Shown piece after piece: positions 57,497 to 64,000 of a DNA stretch of 64,000 nt. The stretch spans positions 2,542,001-2,606,000 of the forward strand of contig NZ_AP029019.1 in NCBI RefSeq assembly GCF_037101375.1. Direction: 5' to 3'. The stretch's first letter is position 1. Each line of letters begins with the position of its first letter. The stretch is from Acidovorax sp. DW039 (GTDB lineage Bacteria; Pseudomonadota; Gammaproteobacteria; Burkholderiales; Burkholderiaceae_C). The notes under the pieces were generated by a model, which was not told where the DNA came from, made no database searches, and saw only the letters and a list, made by a program, of their open reading frames with translations. The translations under genes and the position numbers were made by a program.

Positions 57497-58691
57497 GATG
57501 GGCAATGCCGCGCGCTCAGTTGTCGATGGAGCACGCCAGCAGTTCCAGGCGCAGATTGACTTCATGCGCCGAAAGCTCAATCTTCCGACAGAGAGCTGGA
57601 GGGACGTTCAGAAAGCAGCCCATGACCGGGCCTTCGTTGTTGCTGGAGCAGCAAAGGCGGACTTGCTGCACGACCTTCGTCAGGCGGTCGACAAGGCGGT
57701 CCAAGGTGGAAGCATCGCCGATTTCCGAAAGGACTTCGATGCGATCGTTGCAAAGCATGGTTGGTCAGGCTGGACTGGTCAGGGCACTCAGGCTGGCGAA
57801 GCTTGGCGCACCCGAGTGATCTACCAGACCAACATCATGACGTCCTACGCGGCAGGGCGTAGAGCCCAGCTGCTGGAGCCTGAACTGCTGCAAAAGCGGC
57901 CCTTTTGGCGGTACGTTCACAACGACAGCGTGACGCATCCCCGGCCCCAGCATAAGCAATGGGGCGATATGAAGCTCACCCTACGCCACGACCACCCCTT
58001 TTGGGAGACTCACTTTCCTCCGAATGGGTGGGGCTGCAAATGCAGAGTTGTTGCTGTGGCCGAGCCCGGCGATGAGGATGCGACCGAGCCTCCTGCAGGA
58101 TGGGCTGACATAGATCCAGCCACCGGTGCACCTGTGGGGATAGACGAGGGCTGGGACTATGCGCCTGGGACGCGCTCAAATGACGAGCTGCGCACGTTCG
58201 TGCAGGACAAGTTGATCGAATACCCCCCCGCCATCAGCAAAGCGCTGTCTGCAGACGTCAATCGCACCATCAAAGCTGATGAACTGGTGCCCGACTTCGT
58301 GCGCTCGGTACTTGAGGATCGCCAACGCAAAGACCCGCTTTTCCTGGGCTTCATTGAGCGCCCTGACTGGATCATGGACGCTACAGGGGTCGATACGCGT
58401 GGCTACACCGCTCTTCTGCCTGCCGAGGCACCTCGACACGTACATGCTTCGCATGGGTTCGATGGCAAGGGGCAGAGATCGGCAACACCTGATGATTTCT
58501 CAAAGCTGGAGGAGGTCTTGAACGACCCCGACGCCCTGCGTGCAGGGGAAAAGTCCAGAAAAGGCAACCCTACGGTGGTTGCTACCAAGAAGATTGAGGG
58601 CGAAACGTTCCGCTCAGTGTGGGAAATCCTGTCAGGGAAGCGAAACCGATCCCTGCAGCTCACCAGCCTGGTCATCAAAACCAGCACCTAG
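57489..58691 (+). CDS. MuF minor head protein with C-terminal toxin-like domain
   Basis: 400 aa from GTG 57489 (AAGGGGG 5 nt upstream; ATG 57498 is the alternative). MuF region: FVVAGAAKADLLHDLRQAVDKAVQGGSIADFRKDFDAIV, WRTRVIYQTNIMTSYAAGRRAQL, HPRPQHKQWGDMKLTLRHDHPFWETHFPPNGWGCKCRV. The last 100 residues (LGFIERPDWIMDATG...NPTVVATKKIEGETFRSVWEIL...SLQLTSLVIKT) resemble the PBECR group of barnase/EndoU/ColicinE5-like nucleases seen on some MuF proteins. The toxin call is by pattern. Confidence 0.85.
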   Translation: MAEMGNAARSVVDGARQQFQAQIDFMRRKLNLPTESWRDVQKAAHDRAFVVAGAAKADLLHDLRQAVDKAVQGGSIADFRKDFDAIVAKHGWSGWTGQGTQAGEAWRTRVIYQTNIMTSYAAGRRAQLLEPELLQKRPFWRYVHNDSVTHPRPQHKQWGDMKLTLRHDHPFWETHFPPNGWGCKCRVVAVAEPGDEDATEPPAGWADIDPATGAPVGIDEGWDYAPGTRSNDELRTFVQDKLIEYPPAISKALSADVNRTIKADELVPDFVRSVLEDRQRKDPLFLGFIERPDWIMDATGVDTRGYTALLPAEAPRHVHASHGFDGKGQRSATPDDFSKLEEVLNDPDALRAGEKSRKGNPTVVATKKIEGETFRSVWEILSGKRNRSLQLTSLVIKTST

Positions 58692-58797
58692 AAATACAAA
58701 AGCCTCGTGCTCTGACCAAAACGTTCAAAACGAGACCGGCGAAAACTACCGGGGGTCAATGCACAAGGCAGGACTCAATTTTACGAGGAGTCGCTGT

Positions 58798-59343
58798 ATG
58801 CCGCAAATTATCGAACTGACCAGCCGCAGCGGCTTGGACTACCTTCACGGTTTAGTCGAGCGCGCGGCAGACCTGCGTGCTCTTCGCAGAGAGATTGGCG
58901 AGGACCTGGCAGAGTCAACGAAACAGCGTTTTGCCTCTGCTACAGCGCCAGACGGTACTGCATGGGCACCGAACAGCGCTGTGACATTGGCGCGCTACAG
59001 CGCCCGCTTTGCGCGCAAGAAAGACGGGGATCTGACAAAACGAAGCGCAGCCAAACTGGCGAGCAAGAAGCCCGGAACGGGCGAAACCAGGGCGCTGAGT
59101 ACCACGATCAATTACCAGCTCCAGGGTGAGGATGCCGTTTCTATAGGCAGCCCGATGGTTAACGCCGGTACCTTTCAATACGGCGCAAAGTCGGGTGAAT
59201 ATGGCTTTGGCCTCTACAGGACAAGACAGGGGAGCTTTCCGCTGCCATGGGGCGATATCCCGGCACGCCCATTCTTGGGTGCATCCGCCGATGACACGGC
59301 GAACATCGTGCGCCAGGTGCGTAGCTACTTGATGGGGGAGTGA
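58798..59343 (+). CDS. Virion morphogenesis protein, Mu gpG family
   Basis: 181 aa; GAGGAG lies 8 nt before ATG 58798. DLAESTKQRFASATAPDGTAWAPNSAVTLARYSARFARKK and GTFQYGAKSGEYGFGLYRTRQGSFPLPWGDIPARPFLGASADD are typical of the gpG tail-completion family. In Mu it is followed by protease and capsid; here the gene is followed by an accessory gene and the phage end. Confidence 0.9.
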   Translation: MPQIIELTSRSGLDYLHGLVERAADLRALRREIGEDLAESTKQRFASATAPDGTAWAPNSAVTLARYSARFARKKDGDLTKRSAAKLASKKPGTGETRALSTTINYQLQGEDAVSIGSPMVNAGTFQYGAKSGEYGFGLYRTRQGSFPLPWGDIPARPFLGASADDTANIVRQVRSYLMGE

Positions 59344-59416
59344 TATCTCCTGGGGGTGGTGTTACCTGCCGCTGCCAAAATGCGTTGTCCTCACCTTTCG
59401 CTATTGCGTATCACCC

Positions 59417-59905
59417 ATGAAACCAGAAGTTCTAACTGTCGACGACTATCAGGAAATGGTTCGAATTTTCCACGATGAGAGCGATCGCGGCGCGGCAGTC
59501 TTGGCCGGAAGCTATGTAGAAAACTACTTGGGCACTTTCCTAGAGTCCAAGATGGTGGTCAAAGACAAAAAGCTCAAAGATAAGATTTTTGGCAGCAACG
59601 GAGCGCTCTCGACGTTTTCGCAACGCATCGACTTTGCGCGAGCGTTTGGCATACTGAATTCGCATGCCTGTGATCATTTGGATTGTGTGCGCGCCATCAG
59701 AAACCACTTTGCACATCATCCCAAAGAAGCGAGCTTTTCTAAAAGCCCTGTTAAGGACTGGGTGCGGTGTCTCGCTGAGGCGCTACCTCCTGATCCAGAC
59801 GGTAAACCGGTGTTTACTGAAAAGGATGGACGAACGGTTTACTTGCTGGTAACCGGCCTGTTGTTCGCAACGATGAACTGGCCTCAAGGAAATCAAACAG
59901 ATTGA
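59417..59905 (+). CDS. MltR-like / HEPN-motif accessory protein
   Basis: 162 aa. SDRGAAVLAGSYVENYLGTFLESKMV, FGSNGALSTFSQRIDFARAFGILN and VRAIRNHFAHHPKEASF follow the MltR/DUF4145 helical pattern. RNHFAH is an R-x4-H motif like that of HEPN ribonucleases. It is the last gene before the right end, on its own with a 73-bp leader and an AT-richer look than the head genes. Could be a conflict or regulatory protein. Confidence 0.65.
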   Translation: MKPEVLTVDDYQEMVRIFHDESDRGAAVLAGSYVENYLGTFLESKMVVKDKKLKDKIFGSNGALSTFSQRIDFARAFGILNSHACDHLDCVRAIRNHFAHHPKEASFSKSPVKDWVRCLAEALPPDPDGKPVFTEKDGRTVYLLVTGLLFATMNWPQGNQTD

Positions 59906-60006
59906 TCGCGCCAAACGGAGAAGAGCCTCCGAAGTCGCCTTTTTCCTCTCGCGAAAGAGTCTTTCAAGGAAGCAATCCCACTTCGTCCCGCCTTTTCCCG
60001 TTTCTT

Positions 60007-60052
60007 CCCATTTATCGCGCCTCTATCTCTTTCTTTATCTCAACTCCCCTCA
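60007..60052 (-). other. Prophage right end with candidate transposase-binding site
   Basis: Read inward (minus strand) it begins TGAGGGGAGTTGAGATAAAG and reaches GCGATAAATGGG (60018-60007), the exact 12-mer of the left end. GAGATAAAG, GAGATAGAG and GCGATAAAT recur at short intervals between. The end is CA at 60051-60052 on the plus strand. The 101 bp from the HEPN-like gene stop to 60006 hold nothing else recognised. Confidence 0.7.
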
Positions 60053-60058
60053 TGCAGC
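60053..60058 (+). repeat. Prophage target-site duplication, right copy (TGCAGC)
   Basis: Identical to the hexamer at 22789-22794 and adjacent to the terminal CA. Together they define a 37,258-bp insertion. Confidence 0.72.
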
Positions 60059-60094
60059 CGTTGCAAATCCCTATCCCACCTCATTGACCCCGCC

Positions 60095-61048
60095 TTGAAC
60101 TCTCCCGTCATTTCCTCTCTGGTGCCCGTGGTGCTGTTCATCGCCATCGGGTTTGTCACGGGCCGACAGGGCTGGATTCGGGCTGCTTCGGTCAAAGATT
60201 TGTCCAACCTCGTGTTCATGGTGCTGTCGCCCGCGCTGCTGTTTCGCACCATGAGCACCGTGCACCTCGAAGACCTCAACTTTGGCCCGGTAGCCATCTA
60301 CTTTGCCGCCTTCATCGCCCTGTATTGCGCAACGATGGTGTGGCAAGGCTTCACCCGCCTGGGGGCTGCACGCGCCCTGGCCAACACCTTCAGCAACACG
60401 CTGATGATTGGTGTGCCGCTGGTGGGCCTGGTGTTTGGCGATGCGGGGCTGGTCACGCTGTTCACGCTGATCTCCGTCCACTCCCTCATCCTGCTCACCG
60501 CCGCCACCGTAGTGTTTGAGCTGGCTGCCGCCAAAGAACACGCAGGCCAGTCCGACGCCACGCCCCCACCCATGTGGCGCACCGTGCTGCAGGCGGTGCG
60601 CAACGGCGTATTGCACCCGGTGCCGCTGCCCATCATCGCCGGGCTGTTGTTTGCCCAGACCGGGCTGGTGCTGCCCAGCGTGGTAGACAAACCCCTGCAA
60701 CTGCTGGGCCAGGCCCTGGGCCCGCTGGCCTTGCTGCTGGTGGGCGTCACCCTGGTCTTCACCCCCGTGGGGCACCACTTCAAGGCCGCGCTGCGCATTG
60801 CCGTGGCCAAGTGCATCGTTCACCCCCTGCTGCTAGCAGCCATGGGCTGGGCACTGGGCCTGTCAGGCCTGCCCCTGGCCGTGATGATTGTCGCGGCCTC
60901 ACTGCCCGTGGGGGCCAATGTGTTTTTGTTTGCGCAGCGCTATGAGGTGGCGCAGGATGAAGTCACGGCCAGCGTGGCGGTATCGACCGTGCTGGCGCTG
61001 GTGACGATGCCGGTGGTGATTTTGTTGACTACGCGGTTTGTGGTGTGA
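60095..61048 (+). CDS. AEC-family (auxin efflux carrier-like) transporter
   Basis: 317 aa, about 10 membrane segments; typical family pattern LVPVVLFIAIGFVTGRQGWI, NTLMIGVPLVGLVFGDAG and ...MIVAASLPVGANVFLFAQRY. Transports organic anions or related solutes. The start seems to be TTG 60095 with no visible Shine-Dalgarno, 42 bp after the prophage end, so the prophage has replaced its upstream promoter region. Confidence 0.85.
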   Translation: MNSPVISSLVPVVLFIAIGFVTGRQGWIRAASVKDLSNLVFMVLSPALLFRTMSTVHLEDLNFGPVAIYFAAFIALYCATMVWQGFTRLGAARALANTFSNTLMIGVPLVGLVFGDAGLVTLFTLISVHSLILLTAATVVFELAAAKEHAGQSDATPPPMWRTVLQAVRNGVLHPVPLPIIAGLLFAQTGLVLPSVVDKPLQLLGQALGPLALLLVGVTLVFTPVGHHFKAALRIAVAKCIVHPLLLAAMGWALGLSGLPLAVMIVAASLPVGANVFLFAQRYEVAQDEVTASVAVSTVLALVTMPVVILLTTRFVV

Positions 61049-61390
61049 GGGGCGGGCGCTGCTTGTCGGTGTGCATGGGGGCAGCGCGAATTGAGCGTTT
61101 GTCTTGAGCCAACTTGGATAGCAGGACTCCGAAGCTGCTGTGGATTCCAAACTGATGGATGGCTCCGCTCAGAGCACGCAGTAGGCAAGTTCTGTGGGCT
61201 TACTGTCCCGCTATAGTTTGGCGACGTAATGCTTGCCGGGTTTCATGAAAAAACTATACCTGTTTATTTGCACAGTTCCGTCGTTTGCAAGCCAACAGGC
61301 ATGCGGGTTGCAGGATCTTTTTTCAAAAGATGTATCGTCACGCCCCGGATGTATCAACCGGGTTTTGCCGTCTACATTGAGTTAGAGCTC

Positions 61391-61900
61391 ATGGGTCGCC
61401 AAATCGCAGTTTCAATGCAGCAGGAAGATGAAGCTGCATTCCTCAGCTTCCTTTCTGGTACGGCAGATGTCGTCTTGTACCGCTCTTGGTCGCCAAGGCC
61501 AGAGCCTGTGACGAGCTTCATTCAAGAAGATTTGGCCTCGCCCTTCTGGGTCCATAACCTAGCGTTCCCATGGCAAGCGTCGTTTGAGCGCGTTGACTAC
61601 TATGAAAAGGCTACTGGCGTGCCAGGATCCTACTTTCGCCTGCAAACCCGCGGCGCACCGCTCCTAGAGTATTCGCGCCATCCCATCCATGCACCGGAAC
61701 CACAGGTAGGTGGAAGGCTGTACTGGGCCAAGCTATTCGTCTCACAGCCAAGTGAGGCCGCATACGACCTTGCTGCCTTTGATGCTTGGTTTACGTCCAT
61801 AGCCAAATGGGTTCGCAAGCATGGCAAGAAAGTACGTCACGGCGGCACCGAGCCCTGGTGCCTACCGGCTGCGAGGCGAAGTCTGCAAAATGAGCTCTAA
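61391..61900 (+). CDS. Cassette-type gene, unknown function
   Basis: 169 aa from ATG 61391 (alternatives at 61349 and earlier up to 61229). MGRQIAVSMQQEDEAAFLSFLSGTADVVLYRSW at the start, ending CLPAARRSLQNEL. The stop codon lies inside the first bases of an attC-like site, as is usual for integron cassettes. The base composition looks lower in GC than neighbouring host genes. Function unknown. The 340 bp between the AEC gene and this start show no other convincing gene. Confidence 0.6.
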   Translation: MGRQIAVSMQQEDEAAFLSFLSGTADVVLYRSWSPRPEPVTSFIQEDLASPFWVHNLAFPWQASFERVDYYEKATGVPGSYFRLQTRGAPLLEYSRHPIHAPEPQVGGRLYWAKLFVSQPSEAAYDLAAFDAWFTSIAKWVRKHGKKVRHGGTEPWCLPAARRSLQNEL

Positions 61901-61963
61901 CCCTTCCATCGAGAGGACATGCCCCGGCAAGCCGGGTCATGCCTCTCATATCAAACGTTCGGC
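61895..61963 (+). repeat. attC-like site 1
   Basis: CTCTAAC at the start, arms GAGAGG-a-CATG-c-CCCGGC and GCCGGG-t-CATG-CCTCTC around AA, and a final AACGTTCGGC. The arms pair with one extrahelical A and a mismatch, as in attC sites. The terminal GTT triplet fits; the flanking GTTCGGC is not the consensus GTTRRRY. Confidence 0.65.
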
Positions 61964-61971
61964 AGCAAGAA

Positions 61972-62337
61972 ATGGGCGCCCCAATAATCATCGACGACAG
62001 CTTTGACCTTTGGGTTTCCAATGGAGCGAAAGACCTATTTTGTGAAGTCGTTGTTGATGTAGCGAGACTTGAGGGTAATGATATTTCCGAGGTTTACGAC
62101 ATCGCTCCAGGAATCGCAGGGAGGTATGGAATATCTGGCCTAGGTATCGACACAGCAGAGTTCTATAAGTACTTCGGAGGGCGCAATGGCTTCCGCGAGC
62201 ATCTGGAAGTCTGCGCAGCTCGACTCGATGAAGTCTGTGATCAAAATACGTCCGGACGGAGCGCCATGGCACACATCATTGCATGGGCAAAATACGTAAT
62301 GGATGGCGGGAGAATCGATGAGGGCAAGAATCTCTAA
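61972..62337 (+). CDS. Cassette-type gene, unknown function
   Basis: 121 aa from ATG 61972, 8 bp after the first attC-like site. PIIIDDSFDLWVSNGAKDLFCEVVVDVARLEGN and FREHLEVCAARLDEVCDQN. Looks like a compact alpha/beta protein, perhaps an immunity protein, but no family is recognised. Its TAA lies at the start of the second attC-like site, so the unit is one complete cassette. Confidence 0.6.
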   Translation: MGAPIIIDDSFDLWVSNGAKDLFCEVVVDVARLEGNDISEVYDIAPGIAGRYGISGLGIDTAEFYKYFGGRNGFREHLEVCAARLDEVCDQNTSGRSAMAHIIAWAKYVMDGGRIDEGKNL

Positions 62338-62422
62338 AACGAGTGGCCATCTGCCTGACCAGTTCATCGAGCGGATTTGTCCAGGCAAGTCGGGCCAAGT
62401 TCTCTCATGTCAAACGTTGCGC
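62332..62422 (+). repeat. attC-like site 2
   Basis: Shares with site 1 CATCGAG, GGCAAG, CGGG, CTCTCAT and TCAAACGTT in the same order. The palindrome is less perfect than in site 1. Ends AACGTTGCGC. It follows the stop of the 121-aa gene. Confidence 0.6.
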
Positions 62423-62464
62423 GCCCGTTTGCGCTTGCGGCGATCAGCCTATCAGAGGCCGCGT

Positions 62465-63520
62465 TCAGCCGTTGACGGTCTCGGCTGAATTCACCCCCAA
62501 CAACTGATGCAGATGCGTACTACTCGTCGTGTACTGCAGCACCACAGGCTTGCCGCTCAGGGCTTCGGCGGCGGCAAACGCGGCCAGGGTCGCTTCGTGA
62601 AAGCCGCACAGGATGAGCTTGCGCTTGCCGGGGTAGGTGATGATGTCGCCCACGGCGTAGATACCGGGAACGCTGGTGCGGAAGGTGGCGGTGTCTACCA
62701 CCAGTTGCTTGCGTTCCATGGCCAGGCCCCAGTCGGCTATGGGGCCGAGGCGGGGGGAGACGCCCAGGGCGACGACCAGCACATCCACAGACACGGCCCG
62801 TTCGGTGCCTTCGGGCGTCAGGGTTTGCAGGGCGGCCAGCCGCTCGCCTTCGCGGGCGATGCCCGTGATTTGGCCCACCATCACTTCAACGCGCCCGGCA
62901 TCGCGCAGGGCTTGTAGCTGGGCTAGTTGCTCGGGCGGGGCGTTGAATACATCGCGGCGGTGCAGCAGCACCACGCTGGCGGGTGGGGCATCGGCAGCCG
63001 TGGCGGCCTGGATGGCGCAGGCCACCGCCGCGTCGTCCCCACCATGCACCACCACGCGCTGGCCTTGCAGGCGGGCAGCGGGGGGCAGGTGCTGGTAATA
63101 AAGCTGTGTGCCCGCAAAGGCCTCGATACCTTCTACCTTGAGCGCCTTGGGCACAAAGGCCCCCACGCCTGCGGCGATAAAGACCGCACGGGCGATCAGC
63201 TCTACGCCTTGGCTGGTTGTGACGGCAAAGCGCCCATCGGCCTGCGGCTGGATGGATGCCACCTGGGTGCCCAGGTGCCATTGGGGCTTGAACGGCGCGA
63301 TTTGCTGGGTGAGCCGTGCGGCCAGCTCATGGCCGGTGCACACGGGCACGCCGGGGATGTCGTAGATGGGTTTGTCGCCGTACAGCTCAACGCACTGGCC
63401 GCCCGCGTAGGGCAGGGCGTCGATGATGTGGGCGGACAGGCCTTGCAGGCCCAGCTGAAACACCTGGAACAGGCCCACGGGGCCTGCACCGATGACGACG
63501 GCATCGGTTTCTTGAATCAT
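62465..63520 (-). CDS. FAD-dependent ferredoxin-NADP reductase (TrxR-like type)
   Basis: 351 aa from ATG 63520 (63529 also possible). FAD-binding [18 protein letters not shown], then the NAD(P) motif [12 protein letters not shown] and the C-terminal FAD site [25 protein letters not shown]. There is no redox-active CxxC, so it is a ferredoxin-NADP reductase of the TrxR-like family rather than thioredoxin reductase. Located next to FdxA, a plausible electron partner. Confidence 0.87.
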   Translation of the reverse strand: MIQETDAVVIGAGPVGLFQVFQLGLQGLSAHIIDALPYAGGQCVELYGDKPIYDIPGVPVCTGHELAARLTQQIAPFKPQWHLGTQVASIQPQADGRFAVTTSQGVELIARAVFIAAGVGAFVPKALKVEGIEAFAGTQLYYQHLPPAARLQGQRVVVHGGDDAAVACAIQAATAADAPPASVVLLHRRDVFNAPPEQLAQLQALRDAGRVEVMVGQITGIAREGERLAALQTLTPEGTERAVSVDVLVVALGVSPRLGPIADWGLAMERKQLVVDTATFRTSVPGIYAVGDIITYPGKRKLILCGFHEATLAAFAAAEALSGKPVVLQYTTSSTHLHQLLGVNSAETVNG

Positions 63521-63576
63521 GGCTGTCATGCCCTGCGCACGGCGTGTAGCCACAAGCTGCGTTCAGTGCACAAGTA

Positions 63577-63636
63577 CCGTTCAGGCTGAGTGTGTCGAAG
63601 CCCTGTGCAGCGCTTCAACCGGCTCAACGTGAACGG
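63577..63636. repeat. Dispersed repeat family B, inverted pair
   Basis: CCGTTCAGGCTGAG...GTCGAAG forms one arm and CTTC...GGCTCAACGTGAACGG the other, an imperfect palindrome. Same core as the single arm at 22628. Located between the reductase and FdxA. Confidence 0.65.
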
Positions 63637-63647
63637 TTGGGGAGGGA

Positions 63648-63977
63648 TCACTTGATCAGGTCAGCGATCTTGCCGGGCTTGCCGTTCCACTCGTCGGCGT
63701 CGGGCAGGGCAGGCTTGCGCTTGGTGATGCTCTTCCAGCCGTCGGCAAAGGCCAGTTCGGCGTTGAGCTTGATGAAGGCGACCTGATCGGAGGGCACGTC
63801 TTCTTCGGCAAAGATGGCGTTGGCGGGGCACTCGGGGATGCACACGGCGCAGTCAATGCACTCGTCGGGGTCGATGACGAGCATGTTCGGGCCTTCGCGG
63901 AAGCAGTCCACGGGGCACACGTCCACACAATCGGTGTACTTGCACTTGATGCAGTTTTCGGAAACGACGTGGGTCAT
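63648..63977 (-). CDS. fdxA: Azotobacter-type 7Fe ferredoxin
   Basis: 109 aa. [18 protein letters not shown] binds the 3Fe-4S cluster (one Cys replaced in the family way) and [17 protein letters not shown] the 4Fe-4S cluster; the C-terminal extension ([25 protein letters not shown]) is typical of the FdxA family. Electron carrier, probably reduced by the neighbouring reductase. Confidence 0.94.
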   Translation of the reverse strand: MTHVVSENCIKCKYTDCVDVCPVDCFREGPNMLVIDPDECIDCAVCIPECPANAIFAEEDVPSDQVAFIKLNAELAFADGWKSITKRKPALPDADEWNGKPGKIADLIK

Positions 63978-64000
63978 GGCAGGAAAATTGTGTGGGGTCG

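Larger units (their letters stand above)
22795..60052. mobile_element. Mu-like transposable prophage, 37,258 bp
   Basis: Bounded by TG...CA, a 6-bp duplication and an inverted 12-mer near both ends. Contains a full set of modules: MuA/MuB, repressor and Ner-like regulator, Gam-like, GemA, Mor, endolysin and spanins, small and large terminase, portal, MuF, gpG, protease, capsid, tail tube, tape measure, tail tip and com-dam. All frames look intact, so it may be active. The early block lies in the middle, with the late genes split into a rightward and a leftward operon. No integrase or tRNA target is present, consistent with transposition. Confidence 0.93.

Noticed and set aside
22795..60052. 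Site-specific integrase or tRNA attachment site
   Set aside because: No tyrosine or serine recombinase is seen; transposase and short duplication explain the insertion.
61245..61385. 46-codon frame starting MKKLYLFICTVPSFASQQACG
   Set aside because: It looks briefly like a signal peptide but has no mature domain and stops before the cassette gene; could be a decayed gene, not enough to call.
1..64000. CRISPR array, rRNA, tRNA, insertion sequence
   Set aside because: No array of regular repeats, no tRNA-like or rRNA segment and no IS transposase apart from the MuA-type gene was recognised by reading; a tRNAscan or Infernal run would settle RNA genes.

Overview
The window comes from a high-GC betaproteobacterial chromosome, most likely Comamonadaceae (Acidovorax or a close relative). 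The protein families (Bug-type solute-binding protein, DUF2946 pair, EmrAB-OMF with MarR, Azotobacter-type 7Fe ferredoxin) and short hairpin repeats in host intergenic DNA fit this. This placement is inference; no rRNA or tRNA gene is present to confirm it.

Host left arm (1-22.8 kb). A partial secreted protein, a LysR regulator, a DUF3309 peptide, a type I methionine aminopeptidase and an EF-hand protein come first. Next is a leftward copper cluster (3.4-8.9 kb): two DUF2946 proteins, MbnP-like, MbnH-like di-heme protein, a predicted outer-membrane protein and a PCuAC chaperone. Then follow an EmrB/EmrA/NodT-type efflux operon with a MarR repressor and a 16-bp-arm palindrome beside its start codon, an NTF2-like protein, a LysR regulator, an M20 peptidase, a Sel1-repeat membrane protein, a Bug-type binding protein and a ChrA transporter.

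Prophage (22,795-60,052, 37.3 kb). This is a complete-looking transposable (Mu-like) prophage. It begins TG and ends CA, has a perfect 6-bp flanking duplication (TGCAGC) and carries the same 12-mer inverted near both ends. The early block (Ner-like/BcepMu gp16, HTH proteins, MuA, MuB, Gam-like, GemA, Mor) is leftward and sits in the middle. The repressor, accessory genes, lysis genes, terminase, portal, MuF and gpG run rightward to the right end. Protease, capsid, tail and a com-dam pair run leftward to the left end. The late genes are therefore split into two divergent operons on either side of the early block. Both start about 40 bp after the same 11-mer, a candidate Mor-dependent promoter element. 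At the left end a Com-like zinc protein overlaps an adenine methylase gene whose Shine-Dalgarno lies in a small hairpin. This resembles the Com/mom translational switch of Mu, with a Dam-type enzyme in place of Mom. Likely accessory genes include a SLATT-like membrane protein behind a proline-rich peptide, a DUF4124 protein and an HEPN/MltR-like protein.

Host right arm (60.1-64 kb). An AEC transporter begins 42 bp past the prophage end. Next are two small genes of gene-cassette type, each ending in an attC-like imperfect palindrome, although no integrase is in view. A TrxR-like ferredoxin-NADP reductase and the ferredoxin FdxA close the window.
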